This document shows, piece by piece, positions 9,271 to 17,209 of a stretch of DNA of 64,000 nt (position 1 is the first letter of the stretch; each line of letters opens with the position of its first letter). This DNA comes from Aureimonas endophytica. GTDB taxonomy: Bacteria > Pseudomonadota > Alphaproteobacteria > Rhizobiales > Rhizobiaceae. The notes below the pieces were generated by a model that did not search any database, was not told the DNA's origin, and worked only from the letters and a program-made list of their open reading frames with translations. The stretch spans positions 435,255-499,254 of the forward strand of contig NZ_BMIQ01000003.1 in NCBI RefSeq assembly GCF_014642635.1, in the 5' to 3' direction. The position numbers and the translations under genes were made by a program.

Positions 9271-9594
9271 TCAGGCCTCGCCGCCGGTGCCGGTCCTCGC
9301 CCGGACGGATTGGCTTCGCGACGCCCGCGCCGCGCCCCGCCGGTCCTCCGACCGCAACAGCCGCAGGGCCTCCCGGCCCGCTGGCGTCAGCCGGAACCAG
9401 CAGGAATAGCGCCAACCGATATCGAAGCGCACGAGATCCTTGCCGACCAGACGCTCGCAGACGGCGATCTGATGCGCGGTCAATTCCTCGGCTTCGAGGC
9501 CGACCGCGTCCTCGGCCGACCCGTCGTTGAGAAGTTCCAGCATGACGCGCTGAGGCTTCGTCAGGGCGCCAAACCGCCATTCGCTGTTTCTCAA
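9271..9594 (-). CDS. Small winged-helix-like hypothetical protein
   Basis: A 107-residue protein that I do not recognise as a named family. The sequence from TKPQRVMLELL through ELTAHQIAVCERLV to RFRLTPAG-like FRLTPAGREALRLL reads like a small winged-helix or MarR-like module, with the typical LTPAG wing. The tail is basic and rich in Arg and Ser. No ATG fits; a TTG at 9594 is preceded by AAAGGA eight bases upstream, and I took that as the start. It lies just downstream of rpsU on the same strand. A DNA-binding role is a guess from the pattern. Confidence 0.6.
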   Translation of the reverse strand: MRNSEWRFGALTKPQRVMLELLNDGSAEDAVGLEAEELTAHQIAVCERLVGKDLVRFDIGWRYSCWFRLTPAGREALRLLRSEDRRGAARASRSQSVRARTGTGGEA

Positions 9595-9652
9595 GGCCGG
9601 ATATCCTTTATTTCGGTGCTCGGTTGATCGCAGACAGCATTCCGACGGGCGA

Positions 9653-9910
9653 TCAGGAACTCCGCGCCGGCCGGGCGACCTTCGGCTCGGCCCGCTTCGG
9701 CGCCGGCAGAAGACCTTCGCGCTGCGCCAGCTTGCGCGCCGCCTTGCGGCTGCGGCGGATGGCTTCCTGTTTCTCGCGGACGCGCCTTTCGGACGGTTTC
9801 TCATAGGCGCGCCGTGCCCGCATCTCGCGAAAGACGCCTTCGCGCTGCAGCTTGCGCTTGAGCGCGCGCAGCGCCTGCTCGACATTGTTGTCGCGAACGT
9901 CGACCTTCAT
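9653..9910 (-). CDS. rpsU: 30S ribosomal protein bS21
   Basis: An 85-residue S21 protein. It opens with [20 protein letters not shown] and continues with the family signature [21 protein letters not shown], followed by a lysine/arginine-rich tail. It binds the 3' end of 16S rRNA and helps initiation. The ATG at 9910 has a strong site (GGAGAG) six bases upstream. The tail [14 protein letters not shown] is longer than in minimal S21 proteins, as is common in alphaproteobacteria. It is a single gene here, not linked to dnaG or rpoD as in gammaproteobacteria. Confidence 0.96.
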   Translation of the reverse strand: MKVDVRDNNVEQALRALKRKLQREGVFREMRARRAYEKPSERRVREKQEAIRRSRKAARKLAQREGLLPAPKRAEPKVARPARSS

Positions 9911-9999
9911 TCGGTCTCTCCTGCCTTTGTCTCTGGTTCGGTCGGGCATGCCGGCGCAGGTGCCCGCGGCTCGCGGAAACCGATCGCCGGCGTCCGAAA

Positions 10000-10227
10000 C
10001 TATCGGCGAATGAGGCGCGTGGCGGCCGAGGGGCGCATCGGCTTCGCGCGCTCGGGTCTGACGACCCCGTCGCGCTCCATCCGCAGCGCCTTCAGGCGGG
10101 CGGTCTTCTCGTCGTTGGCCTTGGCCTCCGCACTCACGAGGAGCGCGGCCAGGCCTTCGCCCGTCGTGTCGGGCTGCGGACGAAAATGCCGCTCCGCCAG
10201 ATCGCGGAGATGAGAATTGCTGTGCAT
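10000..10227 (-). CDS. Small hypothetical protein
   Basis: A 75-residue, charged, soluble protein beginning [20 protein letters not shown], with an Ala/Lys/Glu-rich middle and a basic end ([14 protein letters not shown]). It has no membrane segment and no motif that I recognise. The ATG at 10227 follows a weak GAAAG. Its codon use agrees with its neighbours and it sits in a row of small minus-strand genes between rpsU and the cold-shock gene, which supports it being real. Confidence 0.55.
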   Translation of the reverse strand: MHSNSHLRDLAERHFRPQPDTTGEGLAALLVSAEAKANDEKTARLKALRMERDGVVRPERAKPMRPSAATRLIRR

Positions 10228-10483
10228 GAATGACTTTCGTTCGCCGGCGTTTCGCTCGACCACGGAAGGGTGGGAGTGCCGGCTGGATTTTCCGGCTCCG
10301 ACAGTCGGAAACCGGGATCGCCGTGGATGGCGAGAGGAAGATGATGCCGCACCGGTTTGGCGCGGCATCCGTCCATCGAGCTTCGCCCCGCCAGTACATC
10401 CGTGGTCGGCGCGAAGACGATGGAATTTCAGAGCGTGACCGAGCCCGCCTCGACGACGAGCCACGGTCGGACGCTTGTCAGGC

Positions 10484-10693
10484 TCAGGCGGCCTGGAGAT
10501 TGTCGGCCGACTGCTTGCCGGTGCGCCGATCGGCGACGAGGTCGTAGGAGACCTTCTGACCATCGTTCAGGGTCGTCAGACCCGCGCGCTCGACCGCGCT
10601 GATATGGACGAAGGCATCCGGACCGCCATTGTCCGGCTGAATGAAGCCGAAGCCCTTCTGGGCGTTGAACCACTTCACGGTTCCCATAATCAT
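10484..10693 (-). CDS. Cold-shock domain protein (CspA family)
   Basis: A 69-residue protein consisting of a single cold-shock OB-fold domain. RNP1 (KGFGFIQ) and RNP2 (DAFVHIS) are both present after the canonical GTVKWFNAQ start. Such proteins bind single-stranded RNA and DNA and act as RNA chaperones. The ATG at 10693 lies behind AAAGG; an internal ATG two codons later would also work. Upstream is a long AT-richer leader with a hairpin, typical of regulated csp genes. Confidence 0.95.
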   Translation of the reverse strand: MIMGTVKWFNAQKGFGFIQPDNGGPDAFVHISAVERAGLTTLNDGQKVSYDLVADRRTGKQSADNLQAA

Positions 10694-10785
10694 CGGGAGA
10701 CCTTTCTCACGCATAGGTATATCGTCGGCGCGCACGAGTTGCGAACCGCTCAAATCGAACAAAAGGTGGGAAGACAGAAGAACAA

Positions 10786-10803
10786 GCACCATTCCGATGG
10801 TGC
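10786..10803 (-). promoter_or_regulatory. Stem-loop in csp leader
   Basis: Reading the minus strand, GCACCAT-CGGA-ATGGTGC forms a perfect 7-bp stem with a four-base loop, followed by a pyrimidine-rich tail (TTGTTCTTCT). It lies about 93 bp before the cold-shock start codon. Stem-loops in csp leaders often control temperature-dependent translation, and the U-rich tail also resembles an attenuator. The function is inferred from position only. Confidence 0.4.
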
Positions 10804-10838
10804 GAGGCCAAATGATCCGGCCGAATATCGATTTCTAC

Positions 10839-10867
10839 AACATATGGACATGGCTCGTCATATGCAA
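10839..10867 (-). promoter_or_regulatory. Candidate promoter of the csp gene
   Basis: On the minus strand, TTGCAT (10867-10862) and TATGTT (10844-10839) are separated by 17 bp, a fair match to a housekeeping sigma promoter. Transcription from here would give a leader of about 140 nt that contains the hairpin at 10786-10803. Confidence 0.35.
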
Positions 10868-11134
10868 GGACCGGAAGGAATTCATTTTGGTTTCATGGAA
10901 GAGAGCTGACGACGGCGGGAGGGATTTCGAGGCGACGCTTCGTGATCGGGACCGCCGCGCGAAATCGTCCTCGCTCCGCACGTCGTCCGGGAGCGGCCGT
11001 CGATCCGACGTCGTCGCGACGACGCGCGTCGATCCGGCAGGCGGCTGACCATTAGCGGGCGACCGGTGTCGGACCGGATCGGGACCGTCGCGTTAACGGA
11101 TGGACGGAGCCCGACCCGCGAAGGGATCAAGTCG

Positions 11135-11371
11135 ATGAAGTCGCTCGTCCTCGCTCTCTGGCTGGTGCATTCCTGGTATCCGCTCGAATGCTGCAGCGAT
11201 CAGGATTGTCATCCGCTGGCCGAGGCCGAGAAGGTCGACGGCGGATATCGGGCGGAGGGCATCTTCTATCCTTCCGCCATCGTGAAGCCCTCGCCCGACA
11301 ACCGCTTCCATGCCTGCTACGCACCGAAGACAAAGAAGGCCCTCTGCTTCTTCGCGCCGCTGGCCGTCTGA
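11135..11371 (+). CDS. Small secreted Cys-containing hypothetical protein
   Basis: A 78-residue protein starting with a short hydrophobic leader (MKSLVLALWLVHSWY), consistent with export. The mature part carries four cysteines, in the pattern ECCSDQDCHP near residues 20-29 plus single Cys residues in HACYAP and ALCFF. There is no named family that I can assign with confidence. A ribosome site (AAGGGA) lies eight bases before the ATG at 11135. The Cys/His spacing could allow disulfides or metal binding in the periplasm; this is not established. Confidence 0.6.
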   Translation: MKSLVLALWLVHSWYPLECCSDQDCHPLAEAEKVDGGYRAEGIFYPSAIVKPSPDNRFHACYAPKTKKALCFFAPLAV

Positions 11372-11487
11372 CAGGCGCCGTGTCGAAGGACCGATCCGGA
11401 CGGACGGCGTTCGATCGACGGAAGAGGTATGGGTGAGGCGTCTTGGCCTTCACGCCCGCCTAACCGCTGCCGGCTATCCTCGGCGCC

Positions 11488-11880
11488 ATGACCGGTTGGC
11501 TCTCTTCGGCGAAACGCTGGGCGCGTGCGATCAAGCGCGACGTCGTGGCGCTCTGGATCGCCGCGCGCGATCCCCGGACGCCTGCCGCGGCCCGGATCGT
11601 CGCCGCCATCGTCGCCGCCTATGCGCTTTCGCCAGTCGATCTCATTCCCGATTTCATTCCGGTCCTCGGCTATCTGGACGACCTCCTGATCGTGCCGCTC
11701 GGCATCCTATGGGCGGTGCGCCTGATTCCCGCGCCGCTGATGGAGGAGTTCCGCGCCCGGGCGGTTCGGCGGACGGACCGTCCGACGAGCCGCGCCGGAC
11801 TGATCGCCATCGTCGCGATCTGGCTGGCGGCCGCGATCGCGGCCGCGCTTCTGGCCTGGAGCCGTCTCGCGGCCCGATGA
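11488..11880 (+). CDS. YkvA family (DUF1232) membrane protein
   Basis: A 130-residue protein with the DUF1232 signature AAYALSPVDLIPDFIPVLGYLDDLLIVPLGI at about residues 44-74. The family's function is unknown. A second hydrophobic segment closes the protein (about 103-125, IAIVAIWLAAAIAAALLAW), so two or three membrane passes are likely. It stands alone between the small secreted-protein gene and a convergent SDR gene. Confidence 0.9.
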   Translation: MTGWLSSAKRWARAIKRDVVALWIAARDPRTPAAARIVAAIVAAYALSPVDLIPDFIPVLGYLDDLLIVPLGILWAVRLIPAPLMEEFRARAVRRTDRPTSRAGLIAIVAIWLAAAIAAALLAWSRLAAR

Positions 11881-11955
11881 CGGCGGTCCGCCGAGATCGT
11901 GGCCGTGACGGGACCGGGCGGGCGAGAGCGTCGGGCACGCCCGTCCCGTCACCGA

Positions 11956-12801
11956 TCAGGCGGCGAAACCGGTGGAGCGCGAAACGCCGTCCCAGGCGGC
12001 GAGCTCGGCCCGCATGGCCTCCAGCTTCCGCGTGACCAGCCCCAGCGCATCCTCGCCGAGGAACAGCCGTGTCGGCGGGTCTTCGGCCGCGACCAGCGCC
12101 AGCAGCACCTCTGCGGCCCTGGCCGGATCGCCCGGCTGATGGCCGCTCTTCGCCTGCCGCGCCGCGCGAATCGGATCGATGACGGCATCGTAATCCGCGA
12201 TGCTGCGCGGCGTGCGGTCCATCGACCGGCCGGCCCAGTCGGTGCGGAACTGGCCGGGCGCGAGCGCCGTGACCCGGACCCCGAAGCCGGCGACTTCCTT
12301 GCCGAGCGCTTCCGAAATGCCTTCCAGCGCGAATTTCGAACCGCAGTAGAAGGCGATCCCCGGCATGGTGATGAAGCCGCCCATCGAGGTGACATTCACG
12401 ATATGCCCGGACCGGCGCGCGCGCATGCCCGGCAGCACCGCCTTCATCATCGCCACCGGCCCGAACACATTGGCCGCGAACTGGCGCTGGAGGTCGTCCA
12501 TCGACGATTCCTCCACCGCGCCTTCATGGCCATAGCCGGCATTGTTCACGAGGACGTCGATCGCGCCGACCCGCCGCTCGACCTCGGCCAGCGCGTCCGG
12601 GACCGCATCGTAATCGGTCACGTCGAGCACGATCGGATGGGCACGCCCGGGCGCGAGCGCGGCGAAGAGCTCGGCATCGCCGGCGCGCCGCACCGTGCCG
12701 ATCACCCGGTGGCCGGCCTCCAGGGCGCCGATGGCGAAGGCGCGTCCAAGCCCGGAACTGACGCCGGTGATGAGAAATGTCTTGGCTGCATCGGCGACCA
12801 T
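11956..12801 (-). CDS. Short-chain dehydrogenase/reductase (classical SDR)
   Basis: A 281-residue classical SDR with the NAD(P) motif TGVSSGLG near residue 13, NNAG near 88, the catalytic Ser in NVTSMGG, and YCGSKFA (Tyr and Lys). The ATG at 12801 is preceded by GGAAG at ideal spacing. It is transcribed divergently from a TetR gene, with a perfect palindrome in the gap, so it is probably that regulator's target. The substrate cannot be read from the sequence; similar proteins are annotated as general oxidoreductases. Confidence 0.88.
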   Translation of the reverse strand: MVADAAKTFLITGVSSGLGRAFAIGALEAGHRVIGTVRRAGDAELFAALAPGRAHPIVLDVTDYDAVPDALAEVERRVGAIDVLVNNAGYGHEGAVEESSMDDLQRQFAANVFGPVAMMKAVLPGMRARRSGHIVNVTSMGGFITMPGIAFYCGSKFALEGISEALGKEVAGFGVRVTALAPGQFRTDWAGRSMDRTPRSIADYDAVIDPIRAARQAKSGHQPGDPARAAEVLLALVAAEDPPTRLFLGEDALGLVTRKLEAMRAELAAWDGVSRSTGFAA

Positions 12802-12827
12802 GATCAAACTTCCTTCGATCGTTTGTT

Positions 12828-12841
12828 TATATCATGATATA
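12828..12841. promoter_or_regulatory. Palindromic operator between SDR and TetR genes
   Basis: TATATCATGATATA is a perfect 14-bp palindrome in the short gap between divergent SDR and TetR start codons. It is AT-rich in a GC-rich genome and would overlap both promoters. It is the obvious candidate for the site bound by the adjacent TetR protein. Confidence 0.55.
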
Positions 12842-12889
12842 GATAATGGCATGGCGGATCGCAAGACGAGATCGAAGGGAACGGATCCC

Positions 12890-13459
12890 ATGCCGGCCAG
12901 CCGAGGCGAGCCGGTGCGCCAGCGCGTCATCGACGCGGCGGAACGATTGCTGCGCGACGGCAAGGCCGACTTCTCGATGCGCGATCTGGCCGCCGGGGCG
13001 GGCGTCAGCTTCGCCACGCCCTTCAACCAGTTCGGCAGCAAGGCGGCGATCATGCACGCCCTTTCGCAACGGCGGATCGAGGCGATGACCCGGCGGCTCG
13101 CCGGATCGCCGGTGCCGCCGGACGCGGCGGGGCGCATCTTCCTCGCCGTCGACATCGCGGCGGCCGTGATGTGCGAGGAGCCGGCGGTCAACCGGACCGT
13201 CATGTCCTGGATCGGGACCGCCGGGCCGACGCCCGGCCGGGCCTGGGAGCGTTCGACCGCTCTCTGGGCTCTCGCGCTCGGCGCGGGCGAGGGGCTGGCG
13301 CAGTCGCGACGGGACGAGGCGCTGCGCCGTCTGCCCGGTCAACTCGCCTTCGCCTTTCGCGGTGTCCTGTCCTTCTGGACCGCGGGCGAATTGCCGGATG
13401 ACGAGCTGGCCCCGAAGGCCCGCGACATCGCCGGCACGTTGCTGCTCGGCTATTCCTGA
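12890..13459 (+). CDS. TetR/AcrR family transcriptional regulator
   Basis: A 189-residue regulator with an N-terminal TetR helix-turn-helix (VIDAAERLL, FSMRDLAAGAGVSFATPFNQFGSKAAIMHAL) and a variable ligand-binding C-terminus. I chose the ATG at 12890 because GAAGGGA lies nine bases before it; an in-frame ATG at 12851 would add 13 residues (MADRKTRSKG...) but has no ribosome site and nearly touches the palindrome. It probably represses itself and the divergent SDR gene. The ligand is unknown. Confidence 0.85.
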   Translation: MPASRGEPVRQRVIDAAERLLRDGKADFSMRDLAAGAGVSFATPFNQFGSKAAIMHALSQRRIEAMTRRLAGSPVPPDAAGRIFLAVDIAAAVMCEEPAVNRTVMSWIGTAGPTPGRAWERSTALWALALGAGEGLAQSRRDEALRRLPGQLAFAFRGVLSFWTAGELPDDELAPKARDIAGTLLLGYS

Positions 13460-13555
13460 GGACGGTGCGACAGCGCGCGGGACAGAACGCGGCGAAGGAA
13501 ACCGGCGCAGCTGTCGCGACGCGCGGGTATCATCGGCCCCCGGGCGAGCGATAGG

Positions 13556-14128
13556 TCAGGCGCGCAGCCGTTCGGCCGGCGGCGTGACGATGGCCTGAAA
13601 AAGCTCGGGATCGCCGAAGGCGCGGGCCGACAGGAGCGCGCCGTGGACGGTCGCCATCAAGACCTGGGCCTCCTCTTCGGCCTTGCCCGACAGGCGCAGC
13701 GAGCCCTGTTCCGCTCCCGCCGCCAGGGTCGCGGCCAGCCATTCGACCAAGGCCTGAAAGTGGAGGCGAACCTCGGCGGCGACGGATGCCGGCAGCGAGG
13801 GCAGCTCGCTGGCCAGCATGGCACAGACGCAGAAGGGCTGCGTCGCGTCCTGAACGCATTTGCGCCAATAGCCGAGATAGGCATCGAGCTGCGCGGCCGG
13901 CCCCGCGACATGCCGTCGGATGGCCGAAAGGCCGGCTTGCGTCTGACCGACATAGCGGCGGACCAGGGCCGCGACGAGGTCCGCCTTCGTCGGATAGTGA
14001 TGGTGAATGCTGGCTTTGCGGATGCCGACGACCGCCGCGATGTCGGCATAGCTGAAGCCATGATAGCCGCCGGCGATCAGCAGCGACTGCGTCACGTCGA
14101 GGATGCGGTCGGCGGTCGAGGTTTCCAT
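13556..14128 (-). CDS. TetR/AcrR family transcriptional regulator
   Basis: A 190-residue TetR protein. The DNA-binding domain is clear: ILDVTQSLLIAGGYHGFSYADIAAVVGIRKASIHHHYPTKADLV in pieces at residues 8-50. The C-terminal domain contains CVCAMLASELPSLP, a segment seen in TetR proteins that sense electrophiles or oxidised compounds, with two Cys near residue 100. It is divergent from a DUF308 membrane-protein gene, with an inverted repeat between them, and is the likely repressor of that gene. Confidence 0.88.
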   Translation of the reverse strand: METSTADRILDVTQSLLIAGGYHGFSYADIAAVVGIRKASIHHHYPTKADLVAALVRRYVGQTQAGLSAIRRHVAGPAAQLDAYLGYWRKCVQDATQPFCVCAMLASELPSLPASVAAEVRLHFQALVEWLAATLAAGAEQGSLRLSGKAEEEAQVLMATVHGALLSARAFGDPELFQAIVTPPAERLRA

Positions 14129-14209
14129 GGGGCAGGGCCTAGCTTTCGAAGGCGAGGAGGACAAGGGGCGTGGAACCGGTTCTCGCGCCGACGGGTTGAC
14201 GGCTCAAAA

Positions 14210-14229
14210 TCTACCAACTAGTAGGTAGA
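14210..14229. promoter_or_regulatory. Inverted-repeat operator for the TetR/DUF308 pair
   Basis: The arms TCTACC and GGTAGA enclose a core with the palindrome ACTAGT. The 20-bp site lies 21 bp before the DUF308 start and just after a TTGACG that could be a -35 box at 14196-14201. TetR proteins of this kind often bind CTACC...GGTAG operators, so control by the adjacent TetR is likely. Confidence 0.6.
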
Positions 14230-14250
14230 TACTTCAAGAAAGGTCAACCA

Positions 14251-14814
14251 ATGCCATCGTCATTTCCCTCGCAGTCCCACTGGCTGCGGTCCTATTACTA
14301 CGCCCGGACGGTCTTCTCGGTCGCTTGGGTGGCGGGCGCCATCTTGGCGGCCGACAATGCCTTTGCCGTGGCGCTTCTCCTGGTGCTCTATCCAGCGTGG
14401 GACGCCGTCGCGAACTTCGTCGATGCGCGGGTCAGCGGCGGTCTGGCCGCGAACAGGAGCCAGAGCCTGAACGTCATCGCCAGCGCCCTGACAGCGGTCG
14501 TCGTCGCGCTCGCGATCCTGCGGGACATGCACTCGGTTCTCGCCGTCTTCGGCATCTGGGCCGGACTGTCGGGCCTTGCTCAACTCGTCACGGGCTTACG
14601 GCGCAGGCGCTCCGAAGGCGCCCAATGGGCGATGATCCTGAGCGGAGGCCAGTCCGTCCTCGCCGGCGCGCACATGATCCAGAAATCGCTCGGCGCGGCG
14701 GCGCCCTCGATCACCGACATCGCTCCCTATGCCGCCTTCGGCGCCTTCTACTTCCTGCTATCCGCCCTGTGGTTGACCGTCGCCGCCTTCCGCGGATCGG
14801 GTAAGGTCGCGTGA
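14251..14814 (+). CDS. DUF308 family membrane protein
   Basis: A 187-residue protein with about six hydrophobic segments and short loops, resembling the DUF308/HdeD-like family. Segments include FSVAWVAGAILAADNAFAV, VIASALTAVVVALAIL and YAAFGAFYFLLSALWLTVAAF. No enzymatic motif is seen. The ATG follows AAAGG. The adjacent TetR gene and the operator upstream suggest an inducible membrane stress or efflux-related role, which is inference. Confidence 0.8.
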   Translation: MPSSFPSQSHWLRSYYYARTVFSVAWVAGAILAADNAFAVALLLVLYPAWDAVANFVDARVSGGLAANRSQSLNVIASALTAVVVALAILRDMHSVLAVFGIWAGLSGLAQLVTGLRRRRSEGAQWAMILSGGQSVLAGAHMIQKSLGAAAPSITDIAPYAAFGAFYFLLSALWLTVAAFRGSGKVA

Positions 14815-14887
14815 CGAGCGGCCATTCCAGGGGCGGCGCGCCGATGCCGCCCCGGTCGGCGCGGTCCGTGCGGCACCGAGAGGCTTC

Positions 14888-16042
14888 TCACGGGCTCGCG
14901 GCCTCGTCCGGTCGCGGCCCGACATAACGCGCCCGGGGGCGGATCAGGCGTCCCGTCTGCACCTGCTCGAGCGCATGGGCGATCCAACCGGTGCAGCGGG
15001 CCGTGGCGAAGATCTGGAACGGCGCGTCCTCGGGGAGGGCGAGCCCCGTCGTGAGCGCGGTCAGCGCGTAGTCGATATTCGGCCGCTGGCCGCTCGCCGC
15101 CTCGACCGCCCGGCGGAGGTCCTCGAAATCCTGCGGCGGCGCGAAGGCGGACAGAAGCGCCCGCGCCCTCGGATCGCCGTCCGGATAGAGCGGATGGCCG
15201 AAGCCGGTGAGGGCGAGCCCATCCGCCAGCCGATCCCGCACCGCCGTCTCCGCGCCCTTGCGACGCGCCTCGTCCAGGAAGCCGCGCAGGCGGCCGGCGA
15301 TGCCGCCATGCAGGGGGCCGGACAAAGCGGCGAGCCCCGCCAGCGCGCAGGCGGCGAGCGAGGCGCGGGTCGAGGCCGTCACGCGCACCGCGAAGGTCGA
15401 GGCGTTCAATTCGTGGTCGGCGAGAAGCACGAGGCTACGCCGGAGAAGATCGGCGCCCTCAAGGTCGCAGCTCCAGGCTTGCGCCAGCCGCGCATGGATC
15501 GGGCCGGTGCCGGGCCCGCCCGCCACGGCGTCGACGAGGAGGTCGAGCACGGACGCGGCTTCGAGATAGAGCGAGCGCGCCGTGCGCGCGCCCATCACGC
15601 CGTCGCTCGCCGCCTTCGCGGCCAAGGCGCCGAACATGCGCTGCTTCGCCGAACCCGCCGGCACTGGAAGATGCAGGGGCGGGAAGGGCGCCTCGCCGCA
15701 GGCCCAGAGGAGACGGGCGACATCCTCCAGGCGCGCCGTCTCGGCCAGCACGGCGGCGTCGTGCCCGCGATAGCAGAGCCGTCCCCCGGCAACCGTGGTG
15801 ATCGCCGAGGCGAGGACCGGCTCGCCCCAGTCGATCGCATCCTCGGCGATGGCGGCATCGCGTCGCCCGCGCGCCTTGCGGTGCTCCAGGCGCATCACAT
15901 CCGCCGCCCGGTAGAGGCTCCGCCGTGGATCGGCCTCGTCCGGCCGTGCCTCGATCCGCCCGCGGCTGGCATAGGCGTAGAGCGTCTGCGGCTTGAGGCC
16001 GAGCCGAAGCATCACGTCGCGAGCCGTCAGCCATTCGCTCAT
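14888..16042 (-). CDS. Citrate synthase family protein with N-terminal helix-turn-helix
   Basis: A 384-residue protein. Residues 1-50 form a MerR/excisionase-like DNA-binding module (WLTARDVMLRLGLKPQTLYAYASRGRIEA). The rest is citrate synthase, with DHELNASTFAVRV, GPLHGG, GFGHPLY and PNIDYAL carrying the catalytic His and Asp positions. This HTH-fused citrate/2-methylcitrate synthase pairs with a second paralogue divergently encoded at 16124. The ATG at 16042 begins the conserved domain; an in-frame ATG at 16078 with AGGA before it would add 12 residues. Whether the HTH binds DNA is unknown. Confidence 0.88.
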   Translation of the reverse strand: MSEWLTARDVMLRLGLKPQTLYAYASRGRIEARPDEADPRRSLYRAADVMRLEHRKARGRRDAAIAEDAIDWGEPVLASAITTVAGGRLCYRGHDAAVLAETARLEDVARLLWACGEAPFPPLHLPVPAGSAKQRMFGALAAKAASDGVMGARTARSLYLEAASVLDLLVDAVAGGPGTGPIHARLAQAWSCDLEGADLLRRSLVLLADHELNASTFAVRVTASTRASLAACALAGLAALSGPLHGGIAGRLRGFLDEARRKGAETAVRDRLADGLALTGFGHPLYPDGDPRARALLSAFAPPQDFEDLRRAVEAASGQRPNIDYALTALTTGLALPEDAPFQIFATARCTGWIAHALEQVQTGRLIRPRARYVGPRPDEAASP

Positions 16043-16123
16043 CGGACGTTGATTATATGTTTCAAGATTGATCGTCATCCCGATCCTGCCCATCGATTGC
16101 GCGAAGACGCAAGGGAGCAGACG

Positions 16124-17194
16124 ATGATGACGGACGGTCTCGACGGCGTGGTGGCGGCCTCCACCATTCTTTCCGATGTGGACGGCGCGGCGGGACGCCT
16201 GGTGATCCGGGGTCGTTCGCTCGACGAACTGGCAGGCCGGACGAGCGTCGAAGAGGCGACGGCGCTGCTTTTCGACGGCTTCTTCGACGACAGGCCGTCC
16301 GGCGGCGAGTGGCGCGCGCATCTAGGCCAGGCGAGGCACGCGGTCTTCGCGGAAGTCGCGGCGTTGGATGAGCGGCTGATCCGCCATGGGCCGCTCGAAG
16401 CCGTGCGCGCGCTGGTCGCGCGGCTGGCGGATGGCGAGGATCTCGCGACCGCCCTGCGCCTCGTCGCGGCCCCGGCGGTGTTTCTGCCGTCTTATCTACG
16501 GCTGCGCGCCGGCCATGCGCCGGTGGCGCCCGATGCCTCGCTCGGCCATGCGGCGGACGTCATGCGCATGCTGCGCGGCCAGCCGGCGTCGAGCGTGGAG
16601 GCGGCCGCCCTCGAAACCTATCTCGTCACGGTCTGCGACCATGGTCTCAACGCCTCGACCTTCGCCGCCCGCGTCGTCGCCTCGACGCAGGCCGGGCTCA
16701 CATCGGCGGTGCTGGCGGGTCTCGGGGCCCTGAAAGGCCCGCTGCATGGCGGAGCGCCCGGTCCGGTGCTGACGATGCTGAACGATATCGGCGAGGCCGG
16801 CGACGCGCGCGCCTGGCTGGAAGCGGCGCTGGCGCGGGGCGAGCGCCTGATGGGATTCGGCCATCGCATCTACCGCGTCCGCGATCCGCGCGCGGACGCC
16901 CTGAAGCGCGCCCTCGCGACGCTCGGCGTCGAAGCGGGACGGCTTGCCCAGGCGGAGCAGGTGGAGGCGGCGGCGCTCGCGGTCCTCAAGGATCACAAGC
17001 CGGGCCGGAGGCTGGAGACGAATGTCGAATTCTACACCGCCGTTCTTCTGGACGCCCTCGGCTTTCCGGCCGACAGCCTGACCTGCGTCTTCGCCATGGG
17101 GCGCAGCGTCGGCTGGCTGGCGCATGCGCGCGAACAGGCGACGAGCGGCAGGCTGATCCGCCCGCAATCGCGCTATGTCGGCCCCGCGAGCTAG
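16124..17194 (+). CDS. Citrate synthase/2-methylcitrate synthase paralogue
   Basis: A 356-residue citrate synthase with CDHGLNASTFAARV, GPLHGGAP, GFGHRIYRVRDPRA and NVEFYTAV. Both catalytic His residues are present, but the catalytic Asp of NVDFY is Glu here. It condenses acetyl- or propionyl-CoA with oxaloacetate. The ATG at 16124 has AAGGGAG upstream. It is divergent from the HTH-fused paralogue; such pairs are common in Rhizobiales and may form one hetero-oligomeric enzyme. The main TCA citrate synthase is probably elsewhere. Confidence 0.9.
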   Translation: MMTDGLDGVVAASTILSDVDGAAGRLVIRGRSLDELAGRTSVEEATALLFDGFFDDRPSGGEWRAHLGQARHAVFAEVAALDERLIRHGPLEAVRALVARLADGEDLATALRLVAAPAVFLPSYLRLRAGHAPVAPDASLGHAADVMRMLRGQPASSVEAAALETYLVTVCDHGLNASTFAARVVASTQAGLTSAVLAGLGALKGPLHGGAPGPVLTMLNDIGEAGDARAWLEAALARGERLMGFGHRIYRVRDPRADALKRALATLGVEAGRLAQAEQVEAAALAVLKDHKPGRRLETNVEFYTAVLLDALGFPADSLTCVFAMGRSVGWLAHAREQATSGRLIRPQSRYVGPAS

Positions 17195-17209
17195 GCGCCG
17201 GCCTTCGGG

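Larger units (their letters stand above)
10694..11134. other. Gene-free region: csp leader and divergent promoter space
   Basis: This 441-bp gap separates the cold-shock gene (minus strand) from a small secreted-protein gene (plus strand). It is less GC-rich than its surroundings. It holds a candidate csp promoter at 10839-10867 and a perfect leader hairpin at 10786-10803. The half nearer the plus-strand gene is GC-rich and I see no convincing gene or repeat in it. Confidence 0.5.

Noticed and set aside
10841-10865. Two CATATG words near the csp leader as an operator
   Set aside because: They are short, and one overlaps the candidate promoter; no regulator is nearby, so I give no separate call.
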